Source: Lachnospiraceae bacterium (lineage in GTDB: Bacteria > Bacillota > Clostridia > Lachnospirales > Lachnospiraceae). Taken from it: DNA of 64,000 nucleotides. Shown piece after piece: positions 36,056 through 45,900 of the stretch. The notes under the pieces were generated by a model that saw only the letters and a program-made list of their open reading frames with translations, was not told where the DNA came from and did not search any database. The position numbers were made by a program, and so were the translations under genes. Each line of letters begins with the position of its first letter. Position 1 is the stretch's first letter. Location of the stretch: assembly GCA_910574745.1 (NCBI GenBank), contig CAJTCE010000002.1:186001-250000 (forward strand). The letters run 5' to 3'.

Positions 36056-36642
36056 TAGGCAACTCCCATTTCTAAAGACATTAAATACTTCTTTAATTCT
36101 GAATTATTATAGGTTGCGTCGTTAGTTTCCTTGTTACAAAAATGTCTGAAACAAATATTTTTTGTGTTTCTATTGTTATATAAAACACGTATACAAGCTG
36201 CTATTGCCCGCTCACAATAGTATTCGCTGAATTCTCCAATGTGCTTAACACCAAATGTTTCAGGTGCTACAATGCCGGTCAACCATCTATAAGCTTCTTT
36301 TCTTTCAAAAATTCCGAACTCAATGATTTTTTCCAGATAATAATGAGCCTCATTTCTTAATGCTCTTAACTTCGCTCTGGCCGGAGTACTTATTAATTGA
36401 GTCCTTCCGTTGCTCATCTTTTTTACCCGGCAGTAACAATCGCAACCAGGATCCTCGCATACAAGTAACCATTCATCCTTATATTTATTTATCTTAATGC
36501 CTTCAGCATTGCGGTATATCATTTTTTTGCCGCAGTAAGGGCAGCTTATCATATTTTTGGCAGTTATATAATTTCCGGTAATGGTTTTAAAACTATTTTT
36601 ATATTGAATCATACCTCTCTGATAGTGTTTTCCTTTGCTCAT
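36055..36642 (-). CDS. Zinc-finger-containing protein
   Basis: A 195-residue basic protein whose N-terminal half holds two cysteine pairs forming a zinc ribbon (CPYCGKKMIYRNAEG and LVCEDPGCDCYCRVKK). The C-terminal half is helical (RNEAHYYLEKIIEFGIFERKEAYRWL). This pattern resembles the zinc-finger-containing proteins of phages and plasmids (DUF3268-like). It is the first gene of the operon zinc finger, RecD2, tRNA, RecG and HAD, and overlaps the RecD2 start by 4 bases. A DNA- or RNA-binding role is inferred. Confidence 0.7.
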   Translation of the reverse strand: MSKGKHYQRGMIQYKNSFKTITGNYITAKNMISCPYCGKKMIYRNAEGIKINKYKDEWLLVCEDPGCDCYCRVKKMSNGRTQLISTPARAKLRALRNEAHYYLEKIIEFGIFERKEAYRWLTGIVAPETFGVKHIGEFSEYYCERAIAACIRVLYNNRNTKNICFRHFCNKETNDATYNNSELKKYLMSLEMGVA

Positions 36643-36709
36643 ATATACTTTCCTTCTTTCTTATGTTTATAAAAATATGTGTTTTGCAAATAATATTTTA
36701 TTATAATTA

Positions 36710-36738
36710 ATTGTAACATTTTATAGACATATTGTCAA
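36710..36738 (-). promoter_or_regulatory. Promoter of the zinc-finger/helicase operon (type 1)
   Basis: TTGACA (36738-36733) and TACAAT (36715-36710) are 17 bases apart on the - strand. The spacer ends TAAAATGT and shares GTCTA and AAATGTTACA with the signal-peptidase promoter at 38906-38934, which suggests common regulation. Confidence 0.7.
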
Positions 36739-36784
36739 GAAGAATAAGAGAAGAGATAAGAGGACTGTTTCGAACTATTGTTCT

Positions 36785-36797
36785 GTTCACCGTGAAC
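36785..36797. repeat. 13-bp palindrome, copy 1 (parS-like)
   Basis: GTTCACCGTGAAC, a perfect palindrome around one central base, in the intergenic region upstream of the helicase operon promoter. Identical copies are at 55596 and 63207. Confidence 0.75.
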
Positions 36798-36814
36798 TTT
36801 TATATAGTTATATA

Positions 36815-36845
36815 TAAAAAATTCCACTCTCGTTATTGAGAGTGG
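36815..36845 (-). terminator. Rho-independent terminator of the signal peptidase operon
   Basis: On the - strand CCACTCTC (36845-36838) and GAGAGTGG (36831-36824) form a perfect 8-bp stem around a 6-base loop, followed by AATTTTTT. Confidence 0.85.
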
Positions 36846-36858
36846 AGTCTTAATTTTA

Positions 36859-37112
36859 TTAATAATTAATTATTTTCCATTTGGATATCGAAGGTGGAAT
36901 TGAAATTTCTTTAGGAATTGGATCTCCTGAATGATAAAAGTTCAAATTTAAACAAGAATATAATTGTTCTATACTTTGTAAAACAATAACAATATCAGCA
37001 GATATTGCGTCAGTATTTTTAAATATGTATTGTAAATACTGCTGCATATACATACTGTTATCACAAATGATAACAGTTTCTTTTTGCTTTTCATATAACT
37101 GCAGAAATGAAC
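36859..37112 (-). pseudogene. Truncated tandem paralogue of the 301-residue membrane protein gene
   Basis: From the stop codon of the gene upstream, an open frame without a good start reads FLQLYEKQKETVIICDN, YLQYIFKN, ISADIVIV and ends SKWKIINY. The neighbouring gene at 37113-38018 has FLTEYEKQENVLIVVNN, YLSHILQN, INADIIIT and SKWEF at matching spacing. The fragment is thus a remnant of a tandem copy that has lost its N-terminus and its membrane and outer domains. The only ATG (37053) lies inside the homologous region, so translation is unlikely to give a full domain. Confidence 0.7.
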
Positions 37113-38018
37113 TTAATAATTAATAGTTCCATTAAGAGTAATATTAGCATCCGTTGGAAGATAAATTATATAATCTCCCTGCGGATATGGTTTATTATTT
37201 TTCTTAAAAGGACCTGTAATAGAAGCAGAAGTACTATTAGTTTCTATAACTACAACTTTTCTATAGTTTAAAATTATTGGAACATTATTTTCTATATCAT
37301 CATCTATATTAATATAGTATTTTAAAGTTCCATTGCTCGAAACAAAAGAAATACTCTCTATTGGTAAATTTTCTTTAGGAACAAATTTATTTATATATAA
37401 GTCATAAAAAAATAAAGATAGTATAGCTGCTATACAACAAGTAAATATAAATAAAATGACATTCATTCCTTGAAAAAAATAGATTATTTCATATATAAAA
37501 TCTATTATTTTATCAAATATATTTTCAATTAACTTTACTATTTTAGTTTTCTTTTTAAATTCCCATTTAGAAATCAATTCTGAAAAATTATCTTTTTTTG
37601 CTAATGATAGGGTATTATATTTATAACAATCTTCTATAGCATATATATCATAAGCTGTAATAATAATATCAGCATTAATCAACTCGGAGTTCTGTAAAAT
37701 ATGGGATAAGTACCACGGCATAGAATTGCAGATATTGTTAACGACAATCAAGACATTTTCTTGTTTCTCATATTCTGTCAAAAACTCTCCCAGTATTTTT
37801 TGTATATTATAATCATTAGAAATATAGTTGGTATACCAAACGGCACTAATGAAAATTTTATCAAAACTTTCTAGTTGATTAAGGTTTTCAAATCCAACAT
37901 TTTCTATTCCGCTTAATTTCTTTTTACCAGGACTAATCCAAATAACTTTTCCCTGATATTTTAAAATAATTTCTTCTATAATTTTTTTATCCCTTTTATT
38001 TAGAATTTTTCTTATCAT
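37113..38018 (-). CDS. Single-pass membrane protein, unknown function
   Basis: A 301-residue protein in three parts. Residues 1 to about 150 form a cytoplasmic alpha/beta domain with alternating strands and helices (KVIWISPGKKK, FDKIFISAVW, NVLIVVNN, ADIIITAYD), somewhat like a Rossmann or P-loop fold but without a Walker motif. One membrane helix lies at about 188-210 (VILFIFTCCIAAILSLFFY). About 85 outer residues end in a beta-rich segment (YIIYLPTDANITLNGTINY). It is the last intact gene of the signal-peptidase operon, 25 bases after the 104-residue gene. No family recognised. Confidence 0.6.
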   Translation of the reverse strand: MIRKILNKRDKKIIEEIILKYQGKVIWISPGKKKLSGIENVGFENLNQLESFDKIFISAVWYTNYISNDYNIQKILGEFLTEYEKQENVLIVVNNICNSMPWYLSHILQNSELINADIIITAYDIYAIEDCYKYNTLSLAKKDNFSELISKWEFKKKTKIVKLIENIFDKIIDFIYEIIYFFQGMNVILFIFTCCIAAILSLFFYDLYINKFVPKENLPIESISFVSSNGTLKYYINIDDDIENNVPIILNYRKVVVIETNSTSASITGPFKKNNKPYPQGDYIIYLPTDANITLNGTINY

Positions 38019-38043
38019 GCAATTGTTCCTTAACTTTAATCAC

Positions 38044-38358
38044 TTAATTATATGATGGGCAGATAATATATGTTTGATCATCTTTTTTGTATAAAAACAA
38101 ATCATCAGCTTTTTCAAAAAGTAATAATTTATCTTGTGTATCAAATATTTCTACAGCATTTTTAAAGTGAGTAAGATATTCAAGATCATTTTTCTGAGAC
38201 AGATTATTGAATCCTGTAAAATAAATATGTAAATTATCGCCTGCAATATACAATGTCTTTAGCTGGCTCTTTTCATTATATCCGGTTACTGAAAGAGGAG
38301 AAATAAATTCGGGCTTGCAAATGTCAGTATAATCAATATTTTTATTTTGTGTTTCCAT
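38044..38358 (-). CDS. Hypothetical 104-residue cytoplasmic protein
   Basis: A small acidic protein without signal peptide or membrane segment, with alternating short strands (LKTLYIAGDNLHIYF, LLLFEKADDLFLYKK, QTYIICPSY). Its ATG overlaps the signal peptidase stop codon by one base (TAATG), so it is translationally coupled. No family recognised. The operon context suggests a part in surface-protein export or its control. Confidence 0.55.
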   Translation of the reverse strand: METQNKNIDYTDICKPEFISPLSVTGYNEKSQLKTLYIAGDNLHIYFTGFNNLSQKNDLEYLTHFKNAVEIFDTQDKLLLFEKADDLFLYKKDDQTYIICPSYN

Positions 38359-38876
38359 TATATCTCCTTTAACAGTATCTTACCACATAACTTTCCAATG
38401 ATACTGCTCTTGAGTATATAGGGATTATTATACATTCTGGAGTCAAATGAGTTTTCTCTGTTATCACCTAATACAAAATATGAGCCTTCGGGAACCATGA
38501 AAGTTTTATTGCAATTTGTTTCTACAGCAGGATTTAAATAGGATTCCTCGCATTGAGCGCCATTAATGTATACATATCCATTTTTGAATTCAATATTATC
38601 TCCAGGAATTCCAATAATTCTTTTACAAACTACTCTTTCGTCTGCTTCATCAGACTTAAAAAGTATGATATCTCCTCTTTGCGGTTCTTTTTTTACATAA
38701 GATAATTTATTTGCAAAAACTATTGAATTTGTCTTTATTGTTGGAGACATGGAAGATGAACCAACTTTCCCGGTATACATGATTCCAAAAAATATAACAA
38801 ATAGTGCCAGAACAGGCAGGATATAAATACAAAATAAAGAAATAGAACTTTTATTCTTACTTTTCTTCATGTTCAT
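38358..38876 (-). CDS. Signal peptidase I
   Basis: A 172-residue membrane-anchored serine protease that removes signal peptides outside the membrane. After one N-terminal helix (residues about 12-32) comes GSSSMSPTI with the catalytic serine near residue 43, then CKRIIGIPGDNIEF with the catalytic lysine near 82, and the GDNRENSFDSR box. Length and layout fit the Gram-positive SipS type. The ATG at 38876 is preferred to the GTG just before it. As an element-borne copy it probably serves the surface proteins and pilin-like proteins encoded nearby. Confidence 0.92.
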   Translation of the reverse strand: MNMKKSKNKSSISLFCIYILPVLALFVIFFGIMYTGKVGSSSMSPTIKTNSIVFANKLSYVKKEPQRGDIILFKSDEADERVVCKRIIGIPGDNIEFKNGYVYINGAQCEESYLNPAVETNCNKTFMVPEGSYFVLGDNRENSFDSRMYNNPYILKSSIIGKLCGKILLKEI

Positions 38877-38905
38877 CACTCACTTTCTTTTTTATTATAT
38901 ATAAA

Positions 38906-38934
38906 AGTGTAACATTTAGTAGACGTTTTGTCAA
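38906..38934 (-). promoter_or_regulatory. Promoter of the signal peptidase operon (type 1)
   Basis: TTGACA (38934-38929) and TACACT (38911-38906), 17 bases apart on the - strand. The spacer carries GTCTA and AAATGT at the same positions as the promoter at 36710-36738. Confidence 0.7.
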
Positions 38935-38959
38935 TGCTAAAATAATTTTTATAACTTAA

Positions 38960-40465
38960 TCATTGTTTGTTTTTTTTAATTGTTTTTGTATTTGTAACAG
39001 TTCTTGCAACAACTGATTTACTTTGGATGTTGCTCCTTGGTATTTTTTTTGAGGATGTTGGAGCAGGCTTATTTACATTTCTTTGGTTTGTAGGTCTTAG
39101 ACATCTTCTGTCAGATGTTGTACTGCTATTCTTTTTAGCAGTATTTATATTTTTTCTCTTATGGCTTCGCTTTTTCATTCTGTTCATTGAAGCCTTTTTC
39201 TTTTGTATAAAGATAACTGTAACAGCAATAATAAGTATTCCATATGGAATAAACTTTGCAATTTGATTCATATTAATGCCGGTTTGTTTTTTTTCTAAAA
39301 GCCTTGTAACAATTGCTTCATATGTTGATTCATTTCCGGCATCGTCTATTGCAACAATTGATATTAAATTTTCTCCTTCATGCAAAGGATAAGTATGTGT
39401 AAAAGTCCCATCAGCATTAATTTTTACTTCTGTGTTATTGATAAATAAAAAACTGCTCTCCTGTACAGTACCGTTCAATTCTATGAAATTATTATAGGTT
39501 TCAGCTCCGTCATAATTGTTTTGTATCATTAATGTTGGCGCAATTGTATCATGAATGACTGTTTTTGTTGTAGAGAACATATTATTTTCGTGATCTATCA
39601 AATATACGGTAATTATGTTCTCTCCATCCTGGAGCATAATTTCTTTTGTGTGCTTTCCGGGATCTAATTGGTTATCTGATGATGATAAATTATTATTTAC
39701 ATATGTTTGTACGCCATAAATATCATTTAATGTAAGATAGCAAGGAATGGAATCTTCATTTGTATATTCAATATTATTAAAAGATACAGAGGCATCAGGC
39801 TTTTGAGGAATATTTAATGTAATTTGTTTTCCGGCGTCAGCAATACCAGCGGATTCTGCTGGGACTATAGATACTGTAATCTGAGAAATTGAGTTATCCA
39901 GTGGGTATTCTACATATTTATTATCCCGTTCTGTTACGGAATAAATAACTTCATGTGTTTTTGTATTTATGATATCTATATTGATATTTCCTACCGTTTC
40001 ATCCTTCCATTCAATTACAATATTATTATCTTTAAAGTAAGTTTTTAAATCAACAATGTCTCGTGCTACTTTAATGGTGCTGGATATTCTTTCTGCTGTA
40101 TCCCTTGATGCAGATACAGACACAGATATGGTTCCAATTTCTACCAAGTCTTCGCTATCTATGGTTTCCACATGAACTTTATAATTTCCTGCTTTGCAAT
40201 TGTTCACGGTAACCGAAAGAGTAGATTCTCCTTCCGTATTGGTTCCCTCTGCTAATTGCTCATTTTGTTTTCCGAGTATGGTTACTTTATAAGGCCTTGT
40301 ATCAGGCAGTGTAATGTTAAACTGACATATGTTATAATCTTTCTCCAAAGATATTGTTAAATCCTTTGTGGCTGCAGCAATGTTTATAGGAGAAATCCAT
40401 ATGAGTGAAATAATACATAGCGTTATTAAAATAATATAAGTTTTTGCCATTTTAGTATGTTTCAT
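38960..40465 (-). CDS. Secreted Ig-like surface protein with membrane anchor and basic tail
   Basis: A 501-residue protein. The signal peptide is residues 1-31. A beta-rich outer region follows, with at least two bacterial Ig-like or glucodextranase-B-like modules near the end (LQDGENIITVYLIDHENN, HEGENLISIVAIDDAGNES). A membrane helix is at about 395-415 (IPYGILIIAVTVIFIQ). The last 85 residues are very rich in Lys, Arg, Ser and Thr and should be cytoplasmic. There is no LPxTG motif, so it is held by the helix. It is transcribed alone from a promoter that nearly repeats the one in front of the lipoprotein-adhesin operon. Confidence 0.7.
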   Translation of the reverse strand: MKHTKMAKTYIILITLCIISLIWISPINIAAATKDLTISLEKDYNICQFNITLPDTRPYKVTILGKQNEQLAEGTNTEGESTLSVTVNNCKAGNYKVHVETIDSEDLVEIGTISVSVSASRDTAERISSTIKVARDIVDLKTYFKDNNIVIEWKDETVGNINIDIINTKTHEVIYSVTERDNKYVEYPLDNSISQITVSIVPAESAGIADAGKQITLNIPQKPDASVSFNNIEYTNEDSIPCYLTLNDIYGVQTYVNNNLSSSDNQLDPGKHTKEIMLQDGENIITVYLIDHENNMFSTTKTVIHDTIAPTLMIQNNYDGAETYNNFIELNGTVQESSFLFINNTEVKINADGTFTHTYPLHEGENLISIVAIDDAGNESTYEAIVTRLLEKKQTGINMNQIAKFIPYGILIIAVTVIFIQKKKASMNRMKKRSHKRKNINTAKKNSSTTSDRRCLRPTNQRNVNKPAPTSSKKIPRSNIQSKSVVARTVTNTKTIKKNKQ

Positions 40466-40500
40466 GTATGCTCTTTCCTCTCTGATTATGCTATGAAAAC

Positions 40501-40529
40501 ATAATACACCAATTATCTGACAAAATCAA
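40501..40529 (-). promoter_or_regulatory. Promoter of the Ig-like surface protein gene (type 2)
   Basis: TTGATT (40529-40524) and TATTAT (40506-40501), 17 bases apart. It shares a GGTGTATTATGTTTT block and TTTGATT with the promoter at 51330-51358. Confidence 0.7.
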
Positions 40530-40671
40530 ATAATAAGGAAAAATTTAACAGCATATATAATATTCTAATTGATGTTTATTGGTTAATTTCTCATTGAAGT
40601 AAGAAAAAATATATATTATACTAAAAATACAATATTTTCTATTTTAGTATAATAAGGTGGTAATAGTTATA

Positions 40672-41403
40672 ATGAGAACAGAACAACAAAAACAATATGC
40701 AAAAAAAGTAGGTAAAAGAATCGCATATGCTAGAAAAGCTGCCAATTTGTCGCAGGTTGATTTTGGTATAGAATTAGCGAAAAGAGTTCATCGGAGTAAG
40801 CCTTATACATTTACTACAATATCAGCATGGGAGGTAGGTCGTAGGGTATGTCCTTCTCAACTTATTAATGATATAGCACAATTATGTAATGTTGACCGTT
40901 CTTATCTTTTATGCTTGTCTGACGCTCCTGATAAAGCAGAGGAATCATTACCATCATCGTCAAGTGATCCGACGATATGTATTAAAAGTAGTTCTCTTTC
41001 AGAATATAATGGTAAACCGGTTTATTTGTGTTTTGAAGGTTACGAAAGAGAAGATTGTTGGGCGATTGTAGATGACGCCAAACAAAGGTTTATTGGTCTG
41101 TTTGGAGTTTTAAATTATGGAACATGGATTGATGATATAAAAATATACCCATACACTCCTTATTATAAAATTTCTGATGATTTGGAAAACCTTAAAAAAC
41201 TGAATGTAAGTAATATTGATAATATTAAAATGTGTTATGTGGTATTGACAACCAATTCTGATAAAATGCGTGATCTATATAATGGCTGGTATGAAATAGA
41301 TCATGAATATAGAATTTTAAAAAATAAAAAGGGATTTATTTTAAATCTAGAAGACATTGGAATTACATATAATGCATATGTAAATTATGTTAGTGATGAG
41401 TAA
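40672..41403 (+). CDS. XRE-family helix-turn-helix regulator
   Basis: A 243-residue protein, one of very few + strand genes in this half. Residues 8-70 form a lambda-repressor-like helix-turn-helix (GKRIAYARKAANLSQVDFGIELA, then TFTTISAWEVGRRVCPS, and LCNVDRSYLLCLS). The remaining 160 residues are unassigned and may sense a signal. The ATG at 40672 is preceded by AAGGTGG. It is divergent from the Ig-like surface protein gene and may control it. A strong terminator follows. Confidence 0.8.
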   Translation: MRTEQQKQYAKKVGKRIAYARKAANLSQVDFGIELAKRVHRSKPYTFTTISAWEVGRRVCPSQLINDIAQLCNVDRSYLLCLSDAPDKAEESLPSSSSDPTICIKSSSLSEYNGKPVYLCFEGYEREDCWAIVDDAKQRFIGLFGVLNYGTWIDDIKIYPYTPYYKISDDLENLKKLNVSNIDNIKMCYVVLTTNSDKMRDLYNGWYEIDHEYRILKNKKGFILNLEDIGITYNAYVNYVSDE

Positions 41404-41759
41404 TTAGGTTAACTGCTACACTAATTTAATTAATTGTGCATTCTTTATTAATTGAATTGGAATTCATGAATTTTTGAATTAATTAGGAAATTTGGGTATT
41501 TGATTAATCAAGTACCCTTTTATTTTTCTCTTGTCTGCTAGTGTACCAGTTTACCTACAAGATAATATAGAACCATTTTTTTAGTGGAAAGATTTTTTGT
41601 GAAGATATGCAAATACATTTTCCGTAATATTAGGTATTCAGAAAATGTAACGGCTGCCGATTTGGCTCTCTGTGGCGGCGTTTTCTGTATATGTGGTATA
41701 TTTACGCTTCCACTGTTTCACTATCCTAAATGGCCGGATAAACTGCACCATTTTTGATT
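41404..41759. other. Intergenic region with terminator
   Basis: About 355 bases between convergent genes. It contains the terminator at 41494-41527 and no convincing gene; a more GC-rich patch around 41640-41690 (GGCTGCCGATTTGGC, GTGGCGGCG) may be a remnant of other DNA. Confidence 0.5.
41494..41527 (+). terminator. Rho-independent terminator after the XRE regulator
   Basis: GGGTATTTGA pairs with TCAAGTACCC (one mismatch), followed by TTTTATTTTT. Confidence 0.85.
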
Positions 41760-41957
41760 TTATGATTCCTTTGTATCTTTGGTTTTATAATGATTGATAA
41801 TTTCAAATAATTTATCATATCCATATTCGATTTTGATTGTTCCATTTTCTATTTCTTGCCTTATAGAATTTATAATATTCTCAGAGTACATGGTTACTCC
41901 ATCGGCAAATCCTCTATAATATCTTGCTTCTATATCTTCTCTTTTATATCCTGCCAT
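41760..41957 (-). CDS. Small hypothetical protein
   Basis: A 65-residue charged protein beginning MAGYKREDIEARYYRGF, mainly helical. The ATG at 41957 is chosen because TAAGGAG precedes it by about 7 bases; the earlier in-frame ATG at 41987 overlaps the upstream gene. It follows the XRE gene by 22 bases, so the two are probably co-transcribed. No family recognised. Confidence 0.5.
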   Translation of the reverse strand: MAGYKREDIEARYYRGFADGVTMYSENIINSIRQEIENGTIKIEYGYDKLFEIINHYKTKDTKES

Positions 41958-41979
41958 ATTTTTCTCCTTAATTTTTCGA

Positions 41980-42297
41980 TTATTCATTAATTATGACACT
42001 AATAAGTTCAGTTTTATCTTCTTTTGTCATATAATTTATATTTTTTTTTATAAGTTTCTTTATTACTTTTATATCATCTTCTTTCCTGTTCTTTTGCGGT
42101 TGATTTAAAAGATATTCTGTTGTAGTTTCCAATGCTTTTGCAATTTTTATAAGATTTTCATTATTAGGAATACGGGTCCCGTGAACATAATGAGATATTG
42201 CTGATTCTGTGATTCCAGAAGCCTGTGCCAAATTCTTTTGTGTCAATTTTTTTTCTGAAAGTAGGTTAATAATATTGTTTGAAATATTTTTTTTCAT
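41980..42297 (-). CDS. XRE-family helix-turn-helix regulator
   Basis: A 105-residue repressor-like protein. Residues 4-62 form the helix-turn-helix (NIINLLSEKKLTQKNLAQA, GITESAISHYVHGTRIP, LIKIAKALETTTEYLL). The ATG at 42297 follows AAGGTGGAG. A short helical C-terminus may mediate dimerisation. It sits 17 bases after the 133-residue gene. It resembles phage and ICE regulators, but its target is unknown. Confidence 0.8.
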   Translation of the reverse strand: MKKNISNNIINLLSEKKLTQKNLAQASGITESAISHYVHGTRIPNNENLIKIAKALETTTEYLLNQPQKNRKEDDIKVIKKLIKKNINYMTKEDKTELISVIINE

Positions 42298-42314
42298 TAA
42301 CTCTCCACCTTTCA

Positions 42315-42716
42315 TTACTCTTTTTTTAAATTTTCTGTCGCTTTTTCTTCACTAGACCAGTATCTACCATCTATGTCAATTTTATCAATTTCATATAGTG
42401 TTAAATCTCGAATATCTTTTCTCATAATAGTTGCAAACATTGTTCCTTGATCTACTATATACCATACTTTATCACAAGGAAGTAGAAATACTGAATTTTT
42501 CATAGATTGATTTATTTTAAAATCGTCTTCTTCATCCATATTTTTCTGTTGTAACCATTTAATTTCTGCCTTAATTGCTTCTTCCTCAGATTTAAAATAC
42601 TGAGCTGCGTGTTCGCTAAATGTTTTTCCTTTTCCCTCCCAGTCAGATGATAAAAATAATTTCGCCATACCTTCTATAGTAGCCGTTTCAATTCTTATTT
42701 TTTCAAAATTGTTCAT
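42315..42716 (-). CDS. Hypothetical 133-residue protein
   Basis: An acidic soluble protein (IEGMAKLFLSSDWEGKGKTFSEHAAQYF, then SEEEAIKAEIKWLQQ). No signal peptide, membrane helix or recognised motif. GAGGAGG stands before the ATG. It heads a three-gene - strand unit with the XRE regulator and the small protein at 41760. Confidence 0.55.
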   Translation of the reverse strand: MNNFEKIRIETATIEGMAKLFLSSDWEGKGKTFSEHAAQYFKSEEEAIKAEIKWLQQKNMDEEDDFKINQSMKNSVFLLPCDKVWYIVDQGTMFATIMRKDIRDLTLYEIDKIDIDGRYWSSEEKATENLKKE

Positions 42717-42860
42717 ATTTTTTCCTCCTCATATTGATTAAAATATTTGCCATAATAAGTTATCATTATTATAGCACATAATTATAACTTCGCATATAAT
42801 TAATTACAATTATTATAATATTTGTTTGTTATATTACAACAAACTATATGTAATTGAAAG

Positions 42861-42889
42861 GACCCCATATCAGTAATTAATATGAGGTC
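42861..42889. terminator. Terminator after the giant adhesin gene
   Basis: GACCCCATAT and ATATGAGGTC form a 10-bp stem with one mismatch around a 9-base loop. T-rich tails follow on both strands (TTTTC on +, CTTTC on -), so it may act in both directions. Confidence 0.65.
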
Positions 42890-42929
42890 TTTTCATAGGT
42901 CTTAATATGAGGTTAAGAAGTAGGCATAA

Positions 42930-45900
42930 TTAGTGATGTTTCTTTTTTCTGATTACAGTGTAAGTTGTTACTGCACCTAATGCCAGGACAATTACTGCAA
43001 TTAATAACCACAACTTTGTAGTATCTCCCGTTTTGGGTGTACTTTCTGGTTTGTCTTTTACAATAGTCGTTGTATCGTCAGATGATTTGTGTGGCTTTCC
43101 ATAATAGGTACCGTTCAACTCCACCTTATTTTTTAATTTTGTTCCTACTTTTATATTGGATGGAACAGAAACGTGGTAAGTAATATCTGAAGTATTTTCA
43201 AATTTTCCTGGTACGGTTCCAAATTTAAATGTGAACCCTGTTACATATTCACCGGCACTTAATCCTAAATCGCTTACATTTAATGTAGTGCTTGTATCTG
43301 TAGACACAGAATCAGTCCATAACCTTTCTTCTTTGTTTTTGTTTGTTCTGTAATATACAGAGTAAGTGAGACTATCTGAATAAGTTCCTGTGTTAATGCT
43401 CACTAATGCTGTTGATTCGGGCAGAGTATCCGTAAGTGTAAAATCATCCATTGGCAGATAAGCATCATTTCTTATTGTAACAAATTTGTATTCAGCATTC
43501 TGTCCCATTATTGCAAACTCAGGGCCTTCCTTATCAACAGTTATTGTTACATCCGGATCGGGTTCATCTTCAATGTTAACAGAAAAATACCTGATATCAT
43601 CTGTATATCCATCTTTAGGAACTTCAATATCAAATTTATCCTTATTTATCAGATATCCTTCCGGAGCTTTGATTTCCTGTACATAATAGGAAAATCCAAC
43701 CGGTAAGAGTGTTTCAAAGGTAATTTCTCCATTCTCATCTGTCACAGAGTTTTCCAATAATGTTCCTTTTTTGACAATAACATCGTTTGAGTGTGATGTA
43801 ATGTTTTCTGCTGCATAAAGACCAATTTCTGCACCTGATACAGGTATTTCCGGAGATTTAGAGTTTGTTTTTTTAATGCTTATTACAGCCATTTGAGCAG
43901 GATTATGTACTGCTTTATCTTGGCATGACGCATAAACAATAGGTGTTTGATCATCTGCATAAGATAACCAGAATTCAATAGGTTCTTCGCTTATCTTATA
44001 TCCGTCTACACCGGCTGTTTCAACAATTTCATAATGGCCAAGATACATTTCGTTCCAATTTACATTTCCTTTACTATCACTATATTCTGTTGCTGTTTTC
44101 TCAATTGTTTTAACATTTTCATTTACAATATCTCCAGCTCTATAGACTGTAAAACTGCCATCAGGATATAAGATATCCGATTTGGCGTAAATTGTAAATT
44201 CCGCACCTTCCAAGTTATCAACATTGTAACCGAATATAGATTTTATAAGATTATTTAATTTATCCTGCCATGTCCAGTCTTCAAGAAAATCTCCGGTTTT
44301 TAACAAATGTACTTCGCCAACTACCCAGTCGTTTGTTATCTGAACATATAAAGCTTCAGGAATGGAAGTATCTGAATATTTACCATAAGTTTCACTCTCA
44401 GGGTCATTATCGCAATCAAGAATAGCGTTGGGAATGCTGAAAGTCACCAATGTATTATCATCGATAGATGCATCAACTTTTCCGTTGCCCTTAAAAGTAG
44501 TTCTGATAATGGATCTTAAATAGTTCTCCGGGGCCATTTTTTCCTGTAATTTATATGTTACTTCAGGAGTTAATCCATGTATGGTATATCCGCTGTTGTT
44601 TGCATTTTTGGTAACCCATGTATTAATCACATTTCCTTCAGTGTCTGTAACCTGTAAAATACCATTATTTAATTCATGCATTGTCCTGTCATCGTCTAAT
44701 TCGATTGTAACAACACTTTCTGCATTCTTAATGATACCTCCACGATATACAACACCAATCTGGTCATTATATTTTTGTGATTCAAAATCAATATGGATTA
44801 CTGCGTTTGTAGCATAGCAGCCGGCAGGAGGATTAATTTCTTTAACATAGTACTTTCCGACAGGAAGGTCTGTCTCAAAATAAACATATCCATCACTTTG
44901 AGTGTTACCCGTTTCAATTAAAGTATCTGCCTTTATAATTGGTTCATTACTTGTAATTACATAAATATCCTCTTTGGCATATAATCCAAACGTAGCGCCT
45001 TCTCCATTATACAGACGGTGTTCTCCGTCTACCATTAATTTCTTTACACCAATTCTTAATGATGTATAAATCTCTTCATCATCTCTATCTTCTACTGGAA
45101 TGGGGGGCTCTCCCGGTTCATCCGGAGTGGTTTCTCCTCTTGCCACTACAGTATTATATAGGATTGTGCCCTCATCGCTTTCTTTTACAGTATAGTTATA
45201 ATAAATATCCTTCGTTTCTCCAACTGCAAGGCTTCCGATATCAATAATAGCTCCCTTATTATTTCCAATAAAGGTATTTACACAATCCCCATTGTCACTC
45301 TTTATTTCAGGCATATCTGTATTAAGGCTTTTCTCGTCAAATAAGCCGTCCAATAAGAGTTCCTGCAAAGAAACATGCTGTAAATCAATATTACCGGTGT
45401 TTTTTACAGTAATATGATATTGAACAACATCCCCTGCATGGAATGTTTTTCCGTTTGTTACAGATTTTGTAACATCAATAGAAGGTTTATATATATATAC
45501 TTCTTCTTTATCATCATCCGTTGATGGCGGCAAATCTATGATATATACTTTTTCATCGTCTTCGTCAGAAACTTCTTTGTCCACTTTATTACCGGTATTA
45601 TCGGTTATTGTAGCAATACCCTTTGCTGTAACGATATTATCAATGGTATCTTTGCTGCCTTCCGGAACGGTATAACTGTATCTTCTTACTACAGATTGTC
45701 CTACAGAAAGGTTTCCAATCTCTGCATCCAGGTCGTTCATCCAGTCAAGATTATTATTTCCTAAACTATCTTCCAGATTAACGTCCTTTAAATCAACATT
45801 GCCGTCATTTGTAACAATAATTTCGTATGTTACATCTTCTCCATAGTAATAAGTGCTCTTTCCTACTACTTTTTTTGTAACGCTGATGTGAGGAGTGTCG

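Noticed and set aside
38967-39266. 99-codon + strand hydrophobic frame
   Set aside because: It is the complement of the Lys/Arg-rich tail of the surface protein on the - strand; hydrophobicity is a by-product of reading lysine codons in reverse.
40205-40217. Possible fourth copy of the 13-bp palindrome (GTTCACGGTAACC)
   Set aside because: One base is missing from the second arm, so the symmetry is broken; it was not counted.
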